A DNA stretch of 64,000 nt from Kribbella steppae (lineage in GTDB: Bacteria; Actinomycetota; Actinomycetes; Propionibacteriales; Kribbellaceae), in NCBI RefSeq assembly GCF_004342025.1, contig NZ_SLWN01000004.1:434001-498000 (forward strand). The letters run 5' to 3'. Positions 32,783-40,819 of this stretch are shown in pieces (position 1 is the first letter of the stretch; each line of letters opens with the position of its first letter). The position numbers and the translations under genes are program-made. The notes below the pieces were generated by a model. The model worked only from the letters and a program-made list of their open reading frames with translations. It had not been told where the DNA came from and did not search any database.

Positions 32783-33316
32783 CGAGACCTCGATCTCCAG
32801 CGTGACCTTCTCGCTGACCAGGACGCCGCCTGTCTCCAGGGCCGCGTTCCAGTTGACGCCGTAGTCCTTGCGGTTGATCACCACCGAGCCCTCGAGCCCG
32901 ACCCGGTGGTTGCCGAACGGGTCCGTTGCCGAGCCGGTGAACTCGAACGGGATCTCGACCGACTTCGTCACGCCGCGCACGGTCAGCTCACCGACGACGG
33001 TGAACGTCGTGTCATCGTCCTGCTTGATCGCGGTCGACACGAACGTGACCTCCGCATGGTTGTCCATGTCCAGGAAGTCGTTGCTGCGCAGGTGATCGTC
33101 CCGCTGACTGTTGCGCGTGTCGATGCTCTTGGCCTGGATGATCACCCGCCCGGACGAGTTCTCCGGGTTCGCCCCGTCGAGGTGGATCGCCCCCTCGAAC
33201 TCGTTGAACGACCCCCGTACCTTCGTCACCATCGCGTGCCGGGCGACGAAACCGACCCGGCTGTGCGCGGTGTCGATGGTGTAGTCACCGGTCAGAGCGG
33301 CGTACTCACTGGCCAT
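32765..33316 (-). CDS. YceI family lipocalin-like protein
   Basis: 183 residues from ATG 33316, with GGAGGAG upstream. It has the YceI pattern DYTIDTAHSRVGFVARHAMV near the N-terminus, then VRGSFNEFEGAIHLDG, and ends in beta strands (VVINRKDYGVNWNAALETGG). Members bind isoprenoid-like or fatty molecules in a lipocalin-like barrel; there is no signal peptide here, so it is probably cytoplasmic. The upstream AACTAGTTGAAGTTTGCA stretch may be a MarR-type site, an uncertain reading. Confidence 0.93.
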   Translation of the reverse strand: MASEYAALTGDYTIDTAHSRVGFVARHAMVTKVRGSFNEFEGAIHLDGANPENSSGRVIIQAKSIDTRNSQRDDHLRSNDFLDMDNHAEVTFVSTAIKQDDDTTFTVVGELTVRGVTKSVEIPFEFTGSATDPFGNHRVGLEGSVVINRKDYGVNWNAALETGGVLVSEKVTLEIEVSAIKNS

Positions 33317-33464
33317 GGAAGTGCTCCTCCAGAGGATTAACTAGTTGAAGTTTGCATAGTCCAGTTTTCACCCAACGGGGTCAGTTGTCCACCCCAGGTG
33401 TCTTGCGTGTCCGAGTGGTGGCCCCGGCGCGGGCGGACAATCGGACTTTCACCGAGGAGGGGGT

Positions 33465-33866
33465 GTGGGGGTGACTCAGTGGAAGGCGCAGTTCAGCTCC
33501 GGGCCGAGTGAGGTCTACCGGGCCCTGAGTACGCCGCTCGGCCGGTCGAGGTACTGGGCCGAGGCCGACGAGCGCGACGGGGCGATCCGATTCGTCCTGC
33601 CCGACGGCCGGACCGACGACTCCCGGATCGAGCACGCAGTGAAGGACGAGCTCTACCAACTGCGCTACTTCGGGCGCACCATCACCTTCACTCTCACCCC
33701 CGACGAGTCCGGCGGCACCGACCTCGCCCTCAGCTGCGACGACCCCGACAGCCGGTACGACGCCGACCACGTCGCCCTCCTCCTGCGCCTGAAAGCCTTC
33801 GTCGACTTCGGCGTCGACCTGCGCAACCACGACAAGTCCCGCACCACCGACTACGCCGACAGCTGA
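33465..33866 (+). CDS. SRPBCC (START-like/AHSA1-type) domain protein
   Basis: 133 residues from GTG 33465 (a second GTG at 33471 is equally plausible; AGGAGG lies upstream of both). The pattern WKAQFSSGPSEVYRALSTPL at the start and LLLRLKAFVDFGVDLRNHDK at the end is that of a START-like ligand-binding cup. It is probably a small cytoplasmic binding protein; the ligand is unknown. Confidence 0.82.
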   Translation: MGVTQWKAQFSSGPSEVYRALSTPLGRSRYWAEADERDGAIRFVLPDGRTDDSRIEHAVKDELYQLRYFGRTITFTLTPDESGGTDLALSCDDPDSRYDADHVALLLRLKAFVDFGVDLRNHDKSRTTDYADS

Positions 33867-33953
33867 CCGTTGCCGCCAGCAACTAGCTTGATATTCGGTT
33901 GCGGGTACGGCGACCGCCGGGTGTGATGTGTGGTCGAAGATCGGAGGACCGTC

Positions 33954-34442
33954 GTGCAACCGCTCAGCGTCGAGGAGATCAGACGCTCGTTCGTCAACTC
34001 AACCAAGAGCCTGGTCAAGGCGATGACACCGCCGCGGGGGTTCACTGAACTCCCCTGGGAGTCGCTGGACTACCTCGGCTGGCGCGACCCGAAGGCGCCC
34101 AACCGTGCGTATCTCGTCGTACGGCGAGAAGGCGGCGTCACCGGGATCGCGCTCAACACCCAGGCGTCCGGCAAGCCGCGCCGCGGCACCGGACTCTGCG
34201 ACCTCTGCTACACCGCGCACCATGTGACCGACGTGGCTCTGTTCGCCGCCCGGCGAGCCGGCACGGCCGGCCGCGAGGGCAACACCGTCGGCTTGTACAT
34301 CTGCGCGGACCTTGCCTGCTCGCTGTACCTGCGCGGGCTGCGCGAACTCGAGGTCCCGCAGGGCGAAACCGCCGCACCCGAGGTCCGGGCCGAGCGGCTG
34401 ACCGCCCGACTTGAAGGATTCGTAAATCGCGTCCTCGCTTGA
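33954..34442 (+). CDS. FBP domain protein (EF-G-binding, treble-clef zinc finger)
   Basis: 162 residues from GTG 33954, with GGAGG 7 bases upstream. The C-terminal half matches the FBP domain of fusidic-acid-resistance-type EF-G-binding proteins: CDLCYTAHHVTD (Cys about 82 and 85), then YICADLACSLYLRG (Cys about 120 and 124), giving four zinc ligands. The actinobacterial members are standalone and may interact with the ribosome or EF-G; whether they protect from fusidic acid is not known. Confidence 0.88.
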   Translation: MQPLSVEEIRRSFVNSTKSLVKAMTPPRGFTELPWESLDYLGWRDPKAPNRAYLVVRREGGVTGIALNTQASGKPRRGTGLCDLCYTAHHVTDVALFAARRAGTAGREGNTVGLYICADLACSLYLRGLRELEVPQGETAAPEVRAERLTARLEGFVNRVLA

Positions 34443-34519
34443 GCTTCCGGAGTGGGTACCTGGAACTACGCTTGGTATCAGCGGCAGGTCCACACGGGCG
34501 ATAGGGAGAGCGAGTCGCG

Positions 34520-34780
34520 ATGACGGAGTTCAGAATCACGCACGAGATCCACGAGGTTCATCCGGACATCCGCGAGAGGCTCACCGCGACGACGATCGAG
34601 GCCATCAACGAGTCCAGCGCACGGTCCGCCGAAGACGCCGCCCTGGTGCTGCGCCACAAGCTCGGCGAGATCGGCGTCCACATGAGCGAAGAAGCCTGCC
34701 TGGCCGCGATCGAACGCATCCGCTCGGGCAAACAACTCCGCTTCGAAATAGAACGCGAAATCGACGAGGACGAGGTCTAG
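34520..34780 (+). CDS. Small conserved hypothetical protein (86 aa)
   Basis: 86 residues from ATG 34520, with AGGGAGAG upstream. It is acidic and helical (HPDIRERLTATTIEAINESS, LGEIGVHMSEEACLAAIERI), ending REIDEDEV. No family recognised. Codon use is typical of a true gene and it stands alone before the repeat region. Confidence 0.65.
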   Translation: MTEFRITHEIHEVHPDIRERLTATTIEAINESSARSAEDAALVLRHKLGEIGVHMSEEACLAAIERIRSGKQLRFEIEREIDEDEV

Positions 34781-34948
34781 TCCACTCTCCCGTCAACGCC
34801 GCGTGCGACGCCGGTGGAACTGCGGTCCGGTTCCCCACGCCGCAACCGCTGGTCGCTCAGCCGAGACGCAATGCGGCAGGCCAACTCGTGAACGACTGCG
34901 CCCTGCCCGAACTCAGCCCGCTCGGTGCACCGGCAAGCTCGTCCGCGC

Positions 34949-35255
34949 CCGGCCTCGGGCCGGTCGGCGTACGCGGCGAGCCCGTCCATGCCCGGGTTTG
35001 GGGTGGGCGCGTACCCGGCGAGCCCGTCCACGCCCGGCCTTCGGCTGGTCGGCGTAGGCAGCGAGCGCGTCCACGTCCAGCGTCAGGCTGGTCGCTGGCG
35101 AGCTGGCCATGCCGAGCTTCCGGCTGGTCGGTGGGGGCGCGGTGAGCTCGACCATGCGCCAGCGCGGCCGAGCTTGACCAGGCGGTCGGAGCGCCGAGTT
35201 CTACCGCGGCTGGCTTGTGGCCGCACAGGCGAGGCGGGCTTTCCGAGTGCGGGTT
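34949..35255 (-). repeat. pyrE-tail-like tandem repeats
   Basis: The 475-base gap 34781-35255 carries degenerate units of about 36-45 bases, with the anchor GGTCGGCGTA (or a variant) near 34962, 35002, 35047, 35090 and 35126, then weaker units to the pyrE stop. Read on the minus strand they spell VDALAAYADQPKAG, MDGLAGYAPTPNPG and MDGLAAYADRPEAG, which match the last residues of PyrE, DNLATYANHPKAG. They are not in frame with pyrE, so they are not a C-terminal extension. No credible gene is present. Confidence 0.7.
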
Positions 35256-35798
35256 TCAGCCGGCTTTGGGGTGGTTGGCGTAGGTGGCGAGGTTGTCTGA
35301 GGTTAGGAGGGGGTGGAGGGTTAGGCCGGCCTCGGTGAGGGGCGTGGGGGTGGTGGGGTTGCGGTTGATGACGCAGACGGCGTGGGCGATGTCGGCACCC
35401 TGGGCCCGGAGCTCCTCGGTGGAGAGGACGATCTGACCGCCGGTCGTGACGACGTCCTCCACGATGGTCACCCGCCGCCCGGCCGTCTCGGCGCCTTCCG
35501 CGAGCCGCCGCGTCCCGTACGCCTTGGCCTGCTTCCGCACGAACGCGCACGGCAAGCCGGTATGACGACCAAGCGCCGTCACGACCGGAATCCCGCCCAT
35601 CTCCAACCCCGCGAGCACCTCGGTATCCGCCGGCACCAACGGCACCATCGCCGCCGCGATCGCATCCAGCAGTACCGGATCCCCCTCGAACCGGTACTTG
35701 TCGAAGTACTCCCCCGTCGTCTGCCCCGACCGCAACAGGAACTCCCCGGTCAGATGCGCGGTGGCATAGATCCGTCTGCCCAACTCCTCAAGCTCCAC
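35256..35798 (-). CDS. pyrE: Orotate phosphoribosyltransferase
   Basis: 180 residues from GTG 35798, with AGGG 8 bases upstream; GTG 35807 would add three residues. It converts orotate and PRPP to orotidine 5'-phosphate in pyrimidine synthesis. The PRPP loop is VTIVEDVVTTGGQ, with substrate-site elements EVLAGLEMGGIPVVTAL and FVRKQAKAYGT. The length is near the family norm. The longer open frame upstream is low-complexity repeat, not protein. No other pyr genes are nearby. The C-terminal residues resemble the unit of the repeat array that follows. Confidence 0.93.
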   Translation of the reverse strand: MELEELGRRIYATAHLTGEFLLRSGQTTGEYFDKYRFEGDPVLLDAIAAAMVPLVPADTEVLAGLEMGGIPVVTALGRHTGLPCAFVRKQAKAYGTRRLAEGAETAGRRVTIVEDVVTTGGQIVLSTEELRAQGADIAHAVCVINRNPTTPTPLTEAGLTLHPLLTSDNLATYANHPKAG

Positions 35799-35850
35799 GA
35801 CCCGCACCCTATCCAGCCACCCCCTCACCAACCTCCCCGCCCGGACGACC

Positions 35851-36080
35851 GCCGGGGTGAGGTCGGGGACAGCCGGGGTGAGGTCGGGGACAGCCGGGGT
35901 GAGGTTGGGGCAGACGCCCGCCGGGGTGAGGTTGGGGCAGACGCCTCCCGGGGCGAGGTCGGGGCCCCGGGACGAGATATCGGGCAGACCCCCCGCGGCG
36001 AGATTCGGGCAGACGGCTGCCGGGGTGGATTTGGGCAGACGATCGCCGGGAGAAGACTCGGCAGGCGGCCGCCGGGGTGT
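35851..36080. repeat. GC-rich 21- to 30-base tandem repeats upstream of pyrE
   Basis: GCCGGGGTGAGGTCGGGGACA occurs as perfect 21-base copies at 35851 and 35872, then GCCGGGGTGAGGTTGGGGC units with longer spacers at about 35893 and 35920, then increasingly diverged copies to about 36080. The repeats lie 50-280 bases upstream of the pyrE start and could affect its promoter. Their unit differs from the array downstream of pyrE. Confidence 0.8.
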
Positions 36081-36318
36081 GTCTAGACAGCTCCGGGCCT
36101 GGACGGGAGGGCGTGAAGAGTCGCTGGACGCCCATCTGACGGATCCGGTGATCAGGTGAGGGTGCCGCGGACCCGGAGCTACAACTGCAGCAGCCGCTCC
36201 GGATCCCGCAGACAGTCGGACGCTCACCACATTCGTCGCGACGCGAGATGCTCCGGCACATCCGGGCTGAGGTGATGGCAGGAGGTGGTCCTGGCCGGCT
36301 CGGTGGTGCTGGCGCTGC

Positions 36319-36415
36319 GTGAGCGCCGCGCGTGGCGGCGACTTTGAGGGGCTGCTCGGCAGCCTCGATGCCGACGTGGTGCTGCGCGCGGACGGCGGCT
36401 CATCTCGGCGGGGCC
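36319..36415 (+). pseudogene. Relic of an ECF sigma factor C-terminal SnoaL-like domain
   Basis: A short frame reads AARGGDFEGLLGSLDADVVL followed by RADGG. This matches the start of the SnoaL-like C-terminal domain of SigJ/ECF41-type sigma factors (typically AARxGDFxALLxxLDPDVVLxADG). Neither the sigma2/sigma4 regions nor the rest of the domain are present on either side, and the frame then degenerates, so it is a fragment. The remaining gap 35799-36421 holds only repeats. Confidence 0.5.
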
Positions 36416-36421
36416 GACGGG

Positions 36422-37684
36422 CTAGCCGACTCTGCGTTCGGTTTGGGGTGGGCTCGTGGATCGCATCGGCCGGGGTGCAGGCAGGAGGCGGCGGAAGTCT
36501 TCGGTGGAGATGATGGGGACGTTGTACTCGCGGGCCGCGCGCGCTTTGACGGACAGGCTGTCGACATCAGCGGCGATGAGGAAGGTCGTGTCCGGGCGGA
36601 CGGCTTCCTGCGGTGCGAAGCCGGCGGCGACGGCGCGATCCCACCAGACCTCGCGTGGCTCGATCATGTCGCCGGTGAACACCAGCGTGCTCCCCGGCGG
36701 GAAACCCTGCGCTCCAGGACGAGCCGGTACGACGTACCGCCCGGAACTCGCCCGCAGCAGCGCGTCGTCCACATCGGACACACGATGCCCGAGCATCACC
36801 GCGACCCGGTCGAGATCGCTGCGCTGCTCCGCGGTGATCTCACCATCACCCCACGACGCCTCGGCCAACGCGGAGACGTAGTACCGATGCAACTCCTGCA
36901 CCTCCGACCGCGTCAGACCCAGCTCGGTCGCGACCTGCACGAGCTGGTCCGCGTCGGCCGCGGTGATCTCGCGGTTGGCCAGGATCCCGTCGAGGAGCGC
37001 GAGGTACGAGTCGGCCTGCGGCGGCTCTGGGACACGCGGCAACTGATCAACGATCCGGCTCATCCACCCATGCCGACCACCGGCATGCACCGGCCGAACT
37101 GTCGGCGAAACGTCCGATCCAGGCAACGCGGGCCACGGCAACCGCCTGACCTCCTCATAGGCCCATTGCCACGGCGGCGGCGACGGAAACGCCTGCAAAT
37201 ACTGGGCAAACAGCTGCGCCGTCGCCCGCGTGTCGGCCAACGCCGAGTGCCAGCCCTCGATCGAGATCCCGGCCGCCGCACAACACGCGCCGAGCGTCCG
37301 CTTCGCCCCTGGATAGAGATATCCGGCCAGCGCCATCGTGCACATCGACCGCTCCGTAATCAGCGGTACGGCGTACCCGAGCCGGCCGAACTCCGCCCGC
37401 AGGAACCCTAGGTCGAAGTCGACGTTGTGCCCGACAACCATCCGCCCCGCGAGCAACCCACCGAGCTCGCGCGCCACGTCGCCGAACTCCGGCGCGGCCA
37501 GCACATCGGCGGTCAGGATCCCGTGGATGTGCTGCGGACCGAGATCGCGTTGTGGATTCAGCAACGTCACCCACTCGTGCTCCACCTGCCCGCGCGCATC
37601 CAGCAGCACGACGGCGATCTCGATCACCCGATGCCGATGGCCTGGCAACAGGCCGGTCGTCTCGGTGTCGATGACGGCATACAT
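36422..37684 (-). CDS. DnaQ-like 3'-5' exonuclease with TerB-like and BRCT domains
   Basis: 420 residues from ATG 37684, with GGAGGAGG upstream. Residues 1-165 are a DEDDh exonuclease: Exo I VIDTETTGLLPG, Exo II VVGHNVDFDLGFLRAEFG, and Exo III HSALADTRATAQLF with the His. Residues about 220-300 are a helical segment resembling TerB (DGEITAEQRSDLDRVAVML). Residues about 320-400 form a BRCT domain (STLVFTGDMIEP, TTFLIAADVDSLSVKARAAR, IISTEDFRRLL). The combination suggests a DNA-repair exonuclease recruited to ligase-like or stress complexes, which is inference. The C-terminus is basic and Pro-rich. Confidence 0.9.
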   Translation of the reverse strand: MYAVIDTETTGLLPGHRHRVIEIAVVLLDARGQVEHEWVTLLNPQRDLGPQHIHGILTADVLAAPEFGDVARELGGLLAGRMVVGHNVDFDLGFLRAEFGRLGYAVPLITERSMCTMALAGYLYPGAKRTLGACCAAAGISIEGWHSALADTRATAQLFAQYLQAFPSPPPWQWAYEEVRRLPWPALPGSDVSPTVRPVHAGGRHGWMSRIVDQLPRVPEPPQADSYLALLDGILANREITAADADQLVQVATELGLTRSEVQELHRYYVSALAEASWGDGEITAEQRSDLDRVAVMLGHRVSDVDDALLRASSGRYVVPARPGAQGFPPGSTLVFTGDMIEPREVWWDRAVAAGFAPQEAVRPDTTFLIAADVDSLSVKARAAREYNVPIISTEDFRRLLPAPRPMRSTSPPQTERRVG

Positions 37685-37756
37685 CCGCGGCGCCTCCTCC
37701 GGCTCGATTACCGACCCAGAAACAACCCAATCACAGGCCGCCGACAGTTTTCGCGA

Positions 37757-38389
37757 TCAGTCCGACGGGACGTCGACCGCGATCTCCGCCCCGAGCTCAG
37801 CCCCGTGCGACAGCTCAAGATCGTCACCGCTCCAGAACCGCCCCGGGTCGTACCAGTTCAGCCGCCGCCCGTGCAGCAACCCCATCTCCTCGTACGTCAC
37901 CGCCACGACTTCGGCGCAGTACGCCGACTCGAGCTCGAGCTCACGCGACCCGCGCCGAAACGCCGGGATCCGGCCACGCGCCCACCGCGAAGCCAGTCGG
38001 GCCGTCGACGGGAACGGCGTACCGTCCAAGCGCGCGACAGTCCGCAGTACGGCGTCTTCCATCTCCCGCGTGACCGGGTGATCCAGCTGGCGCAACCACG
38101 CCTGCTGACCGTACTTCCGCGACCACACCAGCACCGCGTCACGCAAGTCATGTAGCTGTACACCGCGATGATGCTTACCAGTCCACATGTCAGGCAAAGA
38201 TCGGCCCAGCTCGGCATGCCACATCAGCGGTGGCAGGTCCTCGACCACGATCGCCATCCCGACGTGGTTGACGGGGCTGTTGGTGGTCAGCTGAATGGCC
38301 CGGTCGGCGGCACTCGCACCGCGGAACAGCCAAATGTCACCTGTTCGTGTCAGTTCCGTAGCGTCATCCAGCGAAATCCGGGTCTCCAC
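37757..38389 (-). CDS. YiiX-like permuted papain-fold protein (NlpC/P60 superfamily)
   Basis: 210 residues from ATG 38389. It begins like YiiX/YebB-type hydrolases: TGDIWLFRG, SPVNHVGMAIVVED (likely His) and, much later, SAYCAEVVAVTYEEMGLL (likely nucleophile Cys), the circularly permuted order. Such proteins may be amidases or thioesterases acting on lipids or peptidoglycan. No signal peptide is visible. It is divergent from the small membrane protein at 38408 across only 18 bases, so the two promoters overlap. Confidence 0.75.
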   Translation of the reverse strand: METRISLDDATELTRTGDIWLFRGASAADRAIQLTTNSPVNHVGMAIVVEDLPPLMWHAELGRSLPDMWTGKHHRGVQLHDLRDAVLVWSRKYGQQAWLRQLDHPVTREMEDAVLRTVARLDGTPFPSTARLASRWARGRIPAFRRGSRELELESAYCAEVVAVTYEEMGLLHGRRLNWYDPGRFWSGDDLELSHGAELGAEIAVDVPSD

Positions 38390-38407
38390 GTCGCTAGATT
38401 AGTCGCC

Positions 38408-38563
38408 ATGAAGGTATGGAAGGTCGTAGGACTTGCAGGGCTCGTCGGCGTGGCCGCGACGGGCGTGGTGGTCGCGCGGGGCGAGCGGAAGCGCCGCGCC
38501 TACACGCCGGAAGAGGTACGCGACCGCCTCAAGACGCGGGTCAAAGAAGCAGCCAACGCGTAA
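38408..38563 (+). CDS. Small single-span membrane protein (51 aa)
   Basis: 51 residues from ATG 38408: one membrane helix (VWKVVGLAGLVGVAATGVVV) followed by a basic segment (ARGERKRRAYTPEEVRDRL). No Shine-Dalgarno is visible, but TAGATT lies about 7 bases before the ATG, which would fit a -10 element and a leaderless transcript. Codon use supports a real gene. Function unknown. A two-tier hairpin terminator follows. Confidence 0.65.
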   Translation: MKVWKVVGLAGLVGVAATGVVVARGERKRRAYTPEEVRDRLKTRVKEAANA

Positions 38564-38569
38564 GCCCCT

Positions 38570-38629
38570 GGCTGGGCGTGAATGGACGCCGTAACTCGGT
38601 GGTACGGCGTTACTTCTTCACGCCCAGCC
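38570..38629. terminator. Two-tier bidirectional stem-loop
   Basis: GGCTGGGCGTGAA at 38570-38582 pairs perfectly with TTCACGCCCAGCC at 38617-38629, and inside it ACGCCGTA (38586-38593) pairs with TACGGCGT (38603-38610). It lies between two convergent genes and should terminate both. Confidence 0.85.
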
Positions 38630-38663
38630 CAGCACAACTGATTGCACGGAGCAACAACCGGCA

Positions 38664-39155
38664 TCAGAGGTTGTGCAGGGCAACGTCCGCCAGCCGGCCG
38701 GACGTGATCGTCGCCGTCTGGTACGTGCAATAGGGCTGCCGGCGCCGATCCGTCGGCGACCCCGGATTCAGCAGCCGCAGCCCACCCGCGCTCGTCGTGT
38801 CCCACGGGATGTGACTGTGGCCGAACACCAGCACATCCACCCCTGGGTACGCCTTCTCGCACCGCTCCTCGCGACCCTTGGCCGACCCGGTCTCGTGCAC
38901 CACCGCGAGCGACACCCCATCGAGCGTCACGCGGGCAACCTCCGGCAGCCGCGCCCGTAGATCCGGCCCGTCATTGTTGCCCCAGCACCCGATCAACCGG
39001 GCGGCACGAGCCTCCAACTCGTCCAGCAGCGCCACGCTCACCCAGTCCCCGGCGTGGATCACCACATCGGCCCGATCGATCGCATCCCAGACGGGCTCCG
39101 GCAGCTTCTTCGCCCGTACCGGCAGATGAGTGTCCGAGATCAGCAGCAACCGCAT
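38664..39155 (-). CDS. Metallophosphoesterase (YfcE/MJ0936 type)
   Basis: 163 residues from ATG 39155 (a GTG at 39164 would add three). All metal motifs of the calcineurin-like fold are present: LLISDTHLP, VIHAGDW, CWGNNDG, AVVHETGSAKG, VFGHSHIPW and LNPGSP. The small size fits YfcE-type phosphodiesterases acting on cyclic or small phosphodiesters. It begins 12 bases after the stop of the epimerase gene and is probably cotranscribed with it. Confidence 0.92.
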   Translation of the reverse strand: MRLLLISDTHLPVRAKKLPEPVWDAIDRADVVIHAGDWVSVALLDELEARAARLIGCWGNNDGPDLRARLPEVARVTLDGVSLAVVHETGSAKGREERCEKAYPGVDVLVFGHSHIPWDTTSAGGLRLLNPGSPTDRRRQPYCTYQTATITSGRLADVALHNL

Positions 39156-39167
39156 GCCGCCCACTCT

Positions 39168-40157
39168 CTACGTCGGCAGTGCCTCGAGCAACTCCTTCTC
39201 CTTCGCCGGGCTCAGACCGGCCTTGCGCTCGCGATCCAGCCCGAGCTCGCGCTCCCACGCCAGCGTGTCCACCAGGAACTCCCGCCGCGACCGATGCGTC
39301 AGCCCGGCCTCACGAGCCGCCGCACCGCTGCGCGTCGACCAGCCCTCGTACCCGGGCTCGGTCAGCCACATCGCCAGCGAATCGGGCCCCATGTACTGCT
39401 CGACCTTCCGCTCCTCCAGCCACTCGCGCGGCGCGAGCACCACCGGCCCGGTGTGACCGCCGACCTCGCGCACCAGTTCGATCCACTCCCCGAACGGCAC
39501 GACCGGTCCCCTGGTGTCGAACGTCCCGGTCCGGCCCTCGTTGGCGTTGTCGAGCAACCAGGACGCGAGATCCCGTACGTCGATCACCGCCGTCGCGAGG
39601 TCCGGCGTGTCCGGAACCAGCATCGGCTCCTCGGGAGCCCGGGCAGCCCGCGCTACCCATGCACCGCCGCGATCACTCTTGTCCCCCGGTCCCCCGATCA
39701 GGCCGGCCCGTGCGATTACCAGCCGATCCCCGACCGCCTCGACCGACGCCAGTTCGCTCGCGACCTTCGCCTCGCCGTACTGCTCGCGCTCGGCCACGTC
39801 GAGCTCTGTCGGCGCCCGCAGTACGGCGGACTCGTCGGCACCAGGCGTGTCGTATTTCTCGTACACGTTGACCGACGACACGTAGGTCCAGTGCTTCGCC
39901 TTCGCCCCGAACGCTGCCAGCGCCGCACGCACGAATCCGGGCTGCCACGACACCTCGAACACCGCGTCCCACTCTCGATCGGGTACGGCGTCGTACGCGT
40001 CCGGACGACTGCGATCAGCCGCGACCAGGGTCGCCCCCTCTGCCACCCCACCACTCTCGCCACGAGCCACACAGGTGACCGAATGCCCACGCTGGACCGC
40101 CTGCGTCGCGATCTCCCGACCGAGCCAGGCGGTCCCGCCAAGAATCAGAATCTCCAC
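39168..40157 (-). CDS. NAD-dependent epimerase/dehydratase (atypical SDR)
   Basis: 329 residues from GTG 40157. The Rossmann motif is [20 protein letters not shown], with the strand-4 end [12 protein letters not shown] and REQYGEAKV supplying the Tyr-Lys pair (YxxxK). The ATP-like spacing and length fit extended/atypical SDRs. The substrate is unknown. It is probably cotranscribed with the phosphoesterase gene. Convergence and promoter evidence is limited to the 183-base gap upstream. Confidence 0.88.
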   Translation of the reverse strand: MEILILGGTAWLGREIATQAVQRGHSVTCVARGESGGVAEGATLVAADRSRPDAYDAVPDREWDAVFEVSWQPGFVRAALAAFGAKAKHWTYVSSVNVYEKYDTPGADESAVLRAPTELDVAEREQYGEAKVASELASVEAVGDRLVIARAGLIGGPGDKSDRGGAWVARAARAPEEPMLVPDTPDLATAVIDVRDLASWLLDNANEGRTGTFDTRGPVVPFGEWIELVREVGGHTGPVVLAPREWLEERKVEQYMGPDSLAMWLTEPGYEGWSTRSGAAAREAGLTHRSRREFLVDTLAWERELGLDRERKAGLSPAKEKELLEALPT

Positions 40158-40291
40158 ATCCGTCAGCCAATCAGGCCGCGGGGAGAAATACGCGCCACTC
40201 TGCCGATGGCAGAAACAAACGCTTCGTAATGCGGTGTGGGCAGGCGGTCACCGCCCGGGACAAGGACTTGCGGTGGTGCGGATCCGGGCGC

Positions 40292-40303
40292 ACTGTCGAC
40301 AGT
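40292..40303. promoter_or_regulatory. Perfect 12-base palindrome upstream of a small gene
   Basis: ACTGTCGACAGT at 40292-40303 lies about 38 bases upstream of the ATG at 40341. It could be an operator for an unidentified repressor. A TTGCGG at about 40268 may be part of a promoter, but no convincing -10 is visible. Confidence 0.4.
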
Positions 40304-40340
40304 AGAAGCATCCACGTGGGGCCGTGGCAAGGGGGAGAAA

Positions 40341-40649
40341 ATGGCTGGTTTCGTTCAGATCATCGAGTACCGGACGTCGAAGCCGGATGAGGTCGCCGCG
40401 CTCAACGACGAGTTCCGCAAGACGCGCGAGGCAGAGGGCGACGGCACTGCCCCGGCACTCGCGCTGACCGGCGCCGACCGGGACGACCCGGGGCGCTTCT
40501 TCGCCATCGTCCAGTTCGGGTCGTACGAGGAGGCGATGGAGAACTCCAACCGCGCCGACACGAGCGAGTTCGCGGCCAAGATGATGGAGTTGTGCGACGG
40601 GCCGGCCAAGTACTACAACCTCGATGTGGTGCAGTCGATGGACAGTTGA
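40341..40649 (+). CDS. Small ABM-like hypothetical protein
   Basis: 102 residues from ATG 40341, with GGGGGAGAAA directly upstream. It has a ferredoxin-like/ABM flavour (FVQIIEYRTSKPDEVAALND, FFAIVQFGSYEEAMENSNR) as in dimeric alpha-beta barrel proteins. It is probably a small cytosolic protein; function unknown. It has its own palindromic upstream element and a strong terminator. Confidence 0.75.
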   Translation: MAGFVQIIEYRTSKPDEVAALNDEFRKTREAEGDGTAPALALTGADRDDPGRFFAIVQFGSYEEAMENSNRADTSEFAAKMMELCDGPAKYYNLDVVQSMDS

Positions 40650-40660
40650 ACCATTGAGCA

Positions 40661-40700
40661 CTCGGGCCCAGCCGCCACCGCGAGTCCGGCTGGGCCCGAG
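40661..40700 (+). terminator. Strong hairpin terminator
   Basis: CTCGGGCCCAGCC at 40661-40673 pairs with GGCTGGGCCCGAG at 40688-40700 (13 bp, 14-base loop), 11 bases after the stop of the ABM-like gene. It is followed by a C/T-rich stretch rather than a T-run. Confidence 0.85.
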
Positions 40701-40819
40701 CTCTGTCGTCGTACTCGATGCCTCGTGCAACAGAACGTTCGGCTGGCCGGTGCCGGAAGGGAGGATCGGCACCGGCCCGCCGGATCAGACCGGGTCCTCG
40801 GCGCCGGACCCGGTCCGGC

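Noticed and set aside
34913..35155. Short frames containing AAYADQPKAG-like repeats read as proteins
   Set aside because: They are translations of the intergenic repeat array and have no ribosome site; treated as repeat DNA.
32602..36080. Tandem repeats considered as CRISPR arrays
   Set aside because: Units are degenerate, lack unique spacers of constant length, and no cas gene is present.
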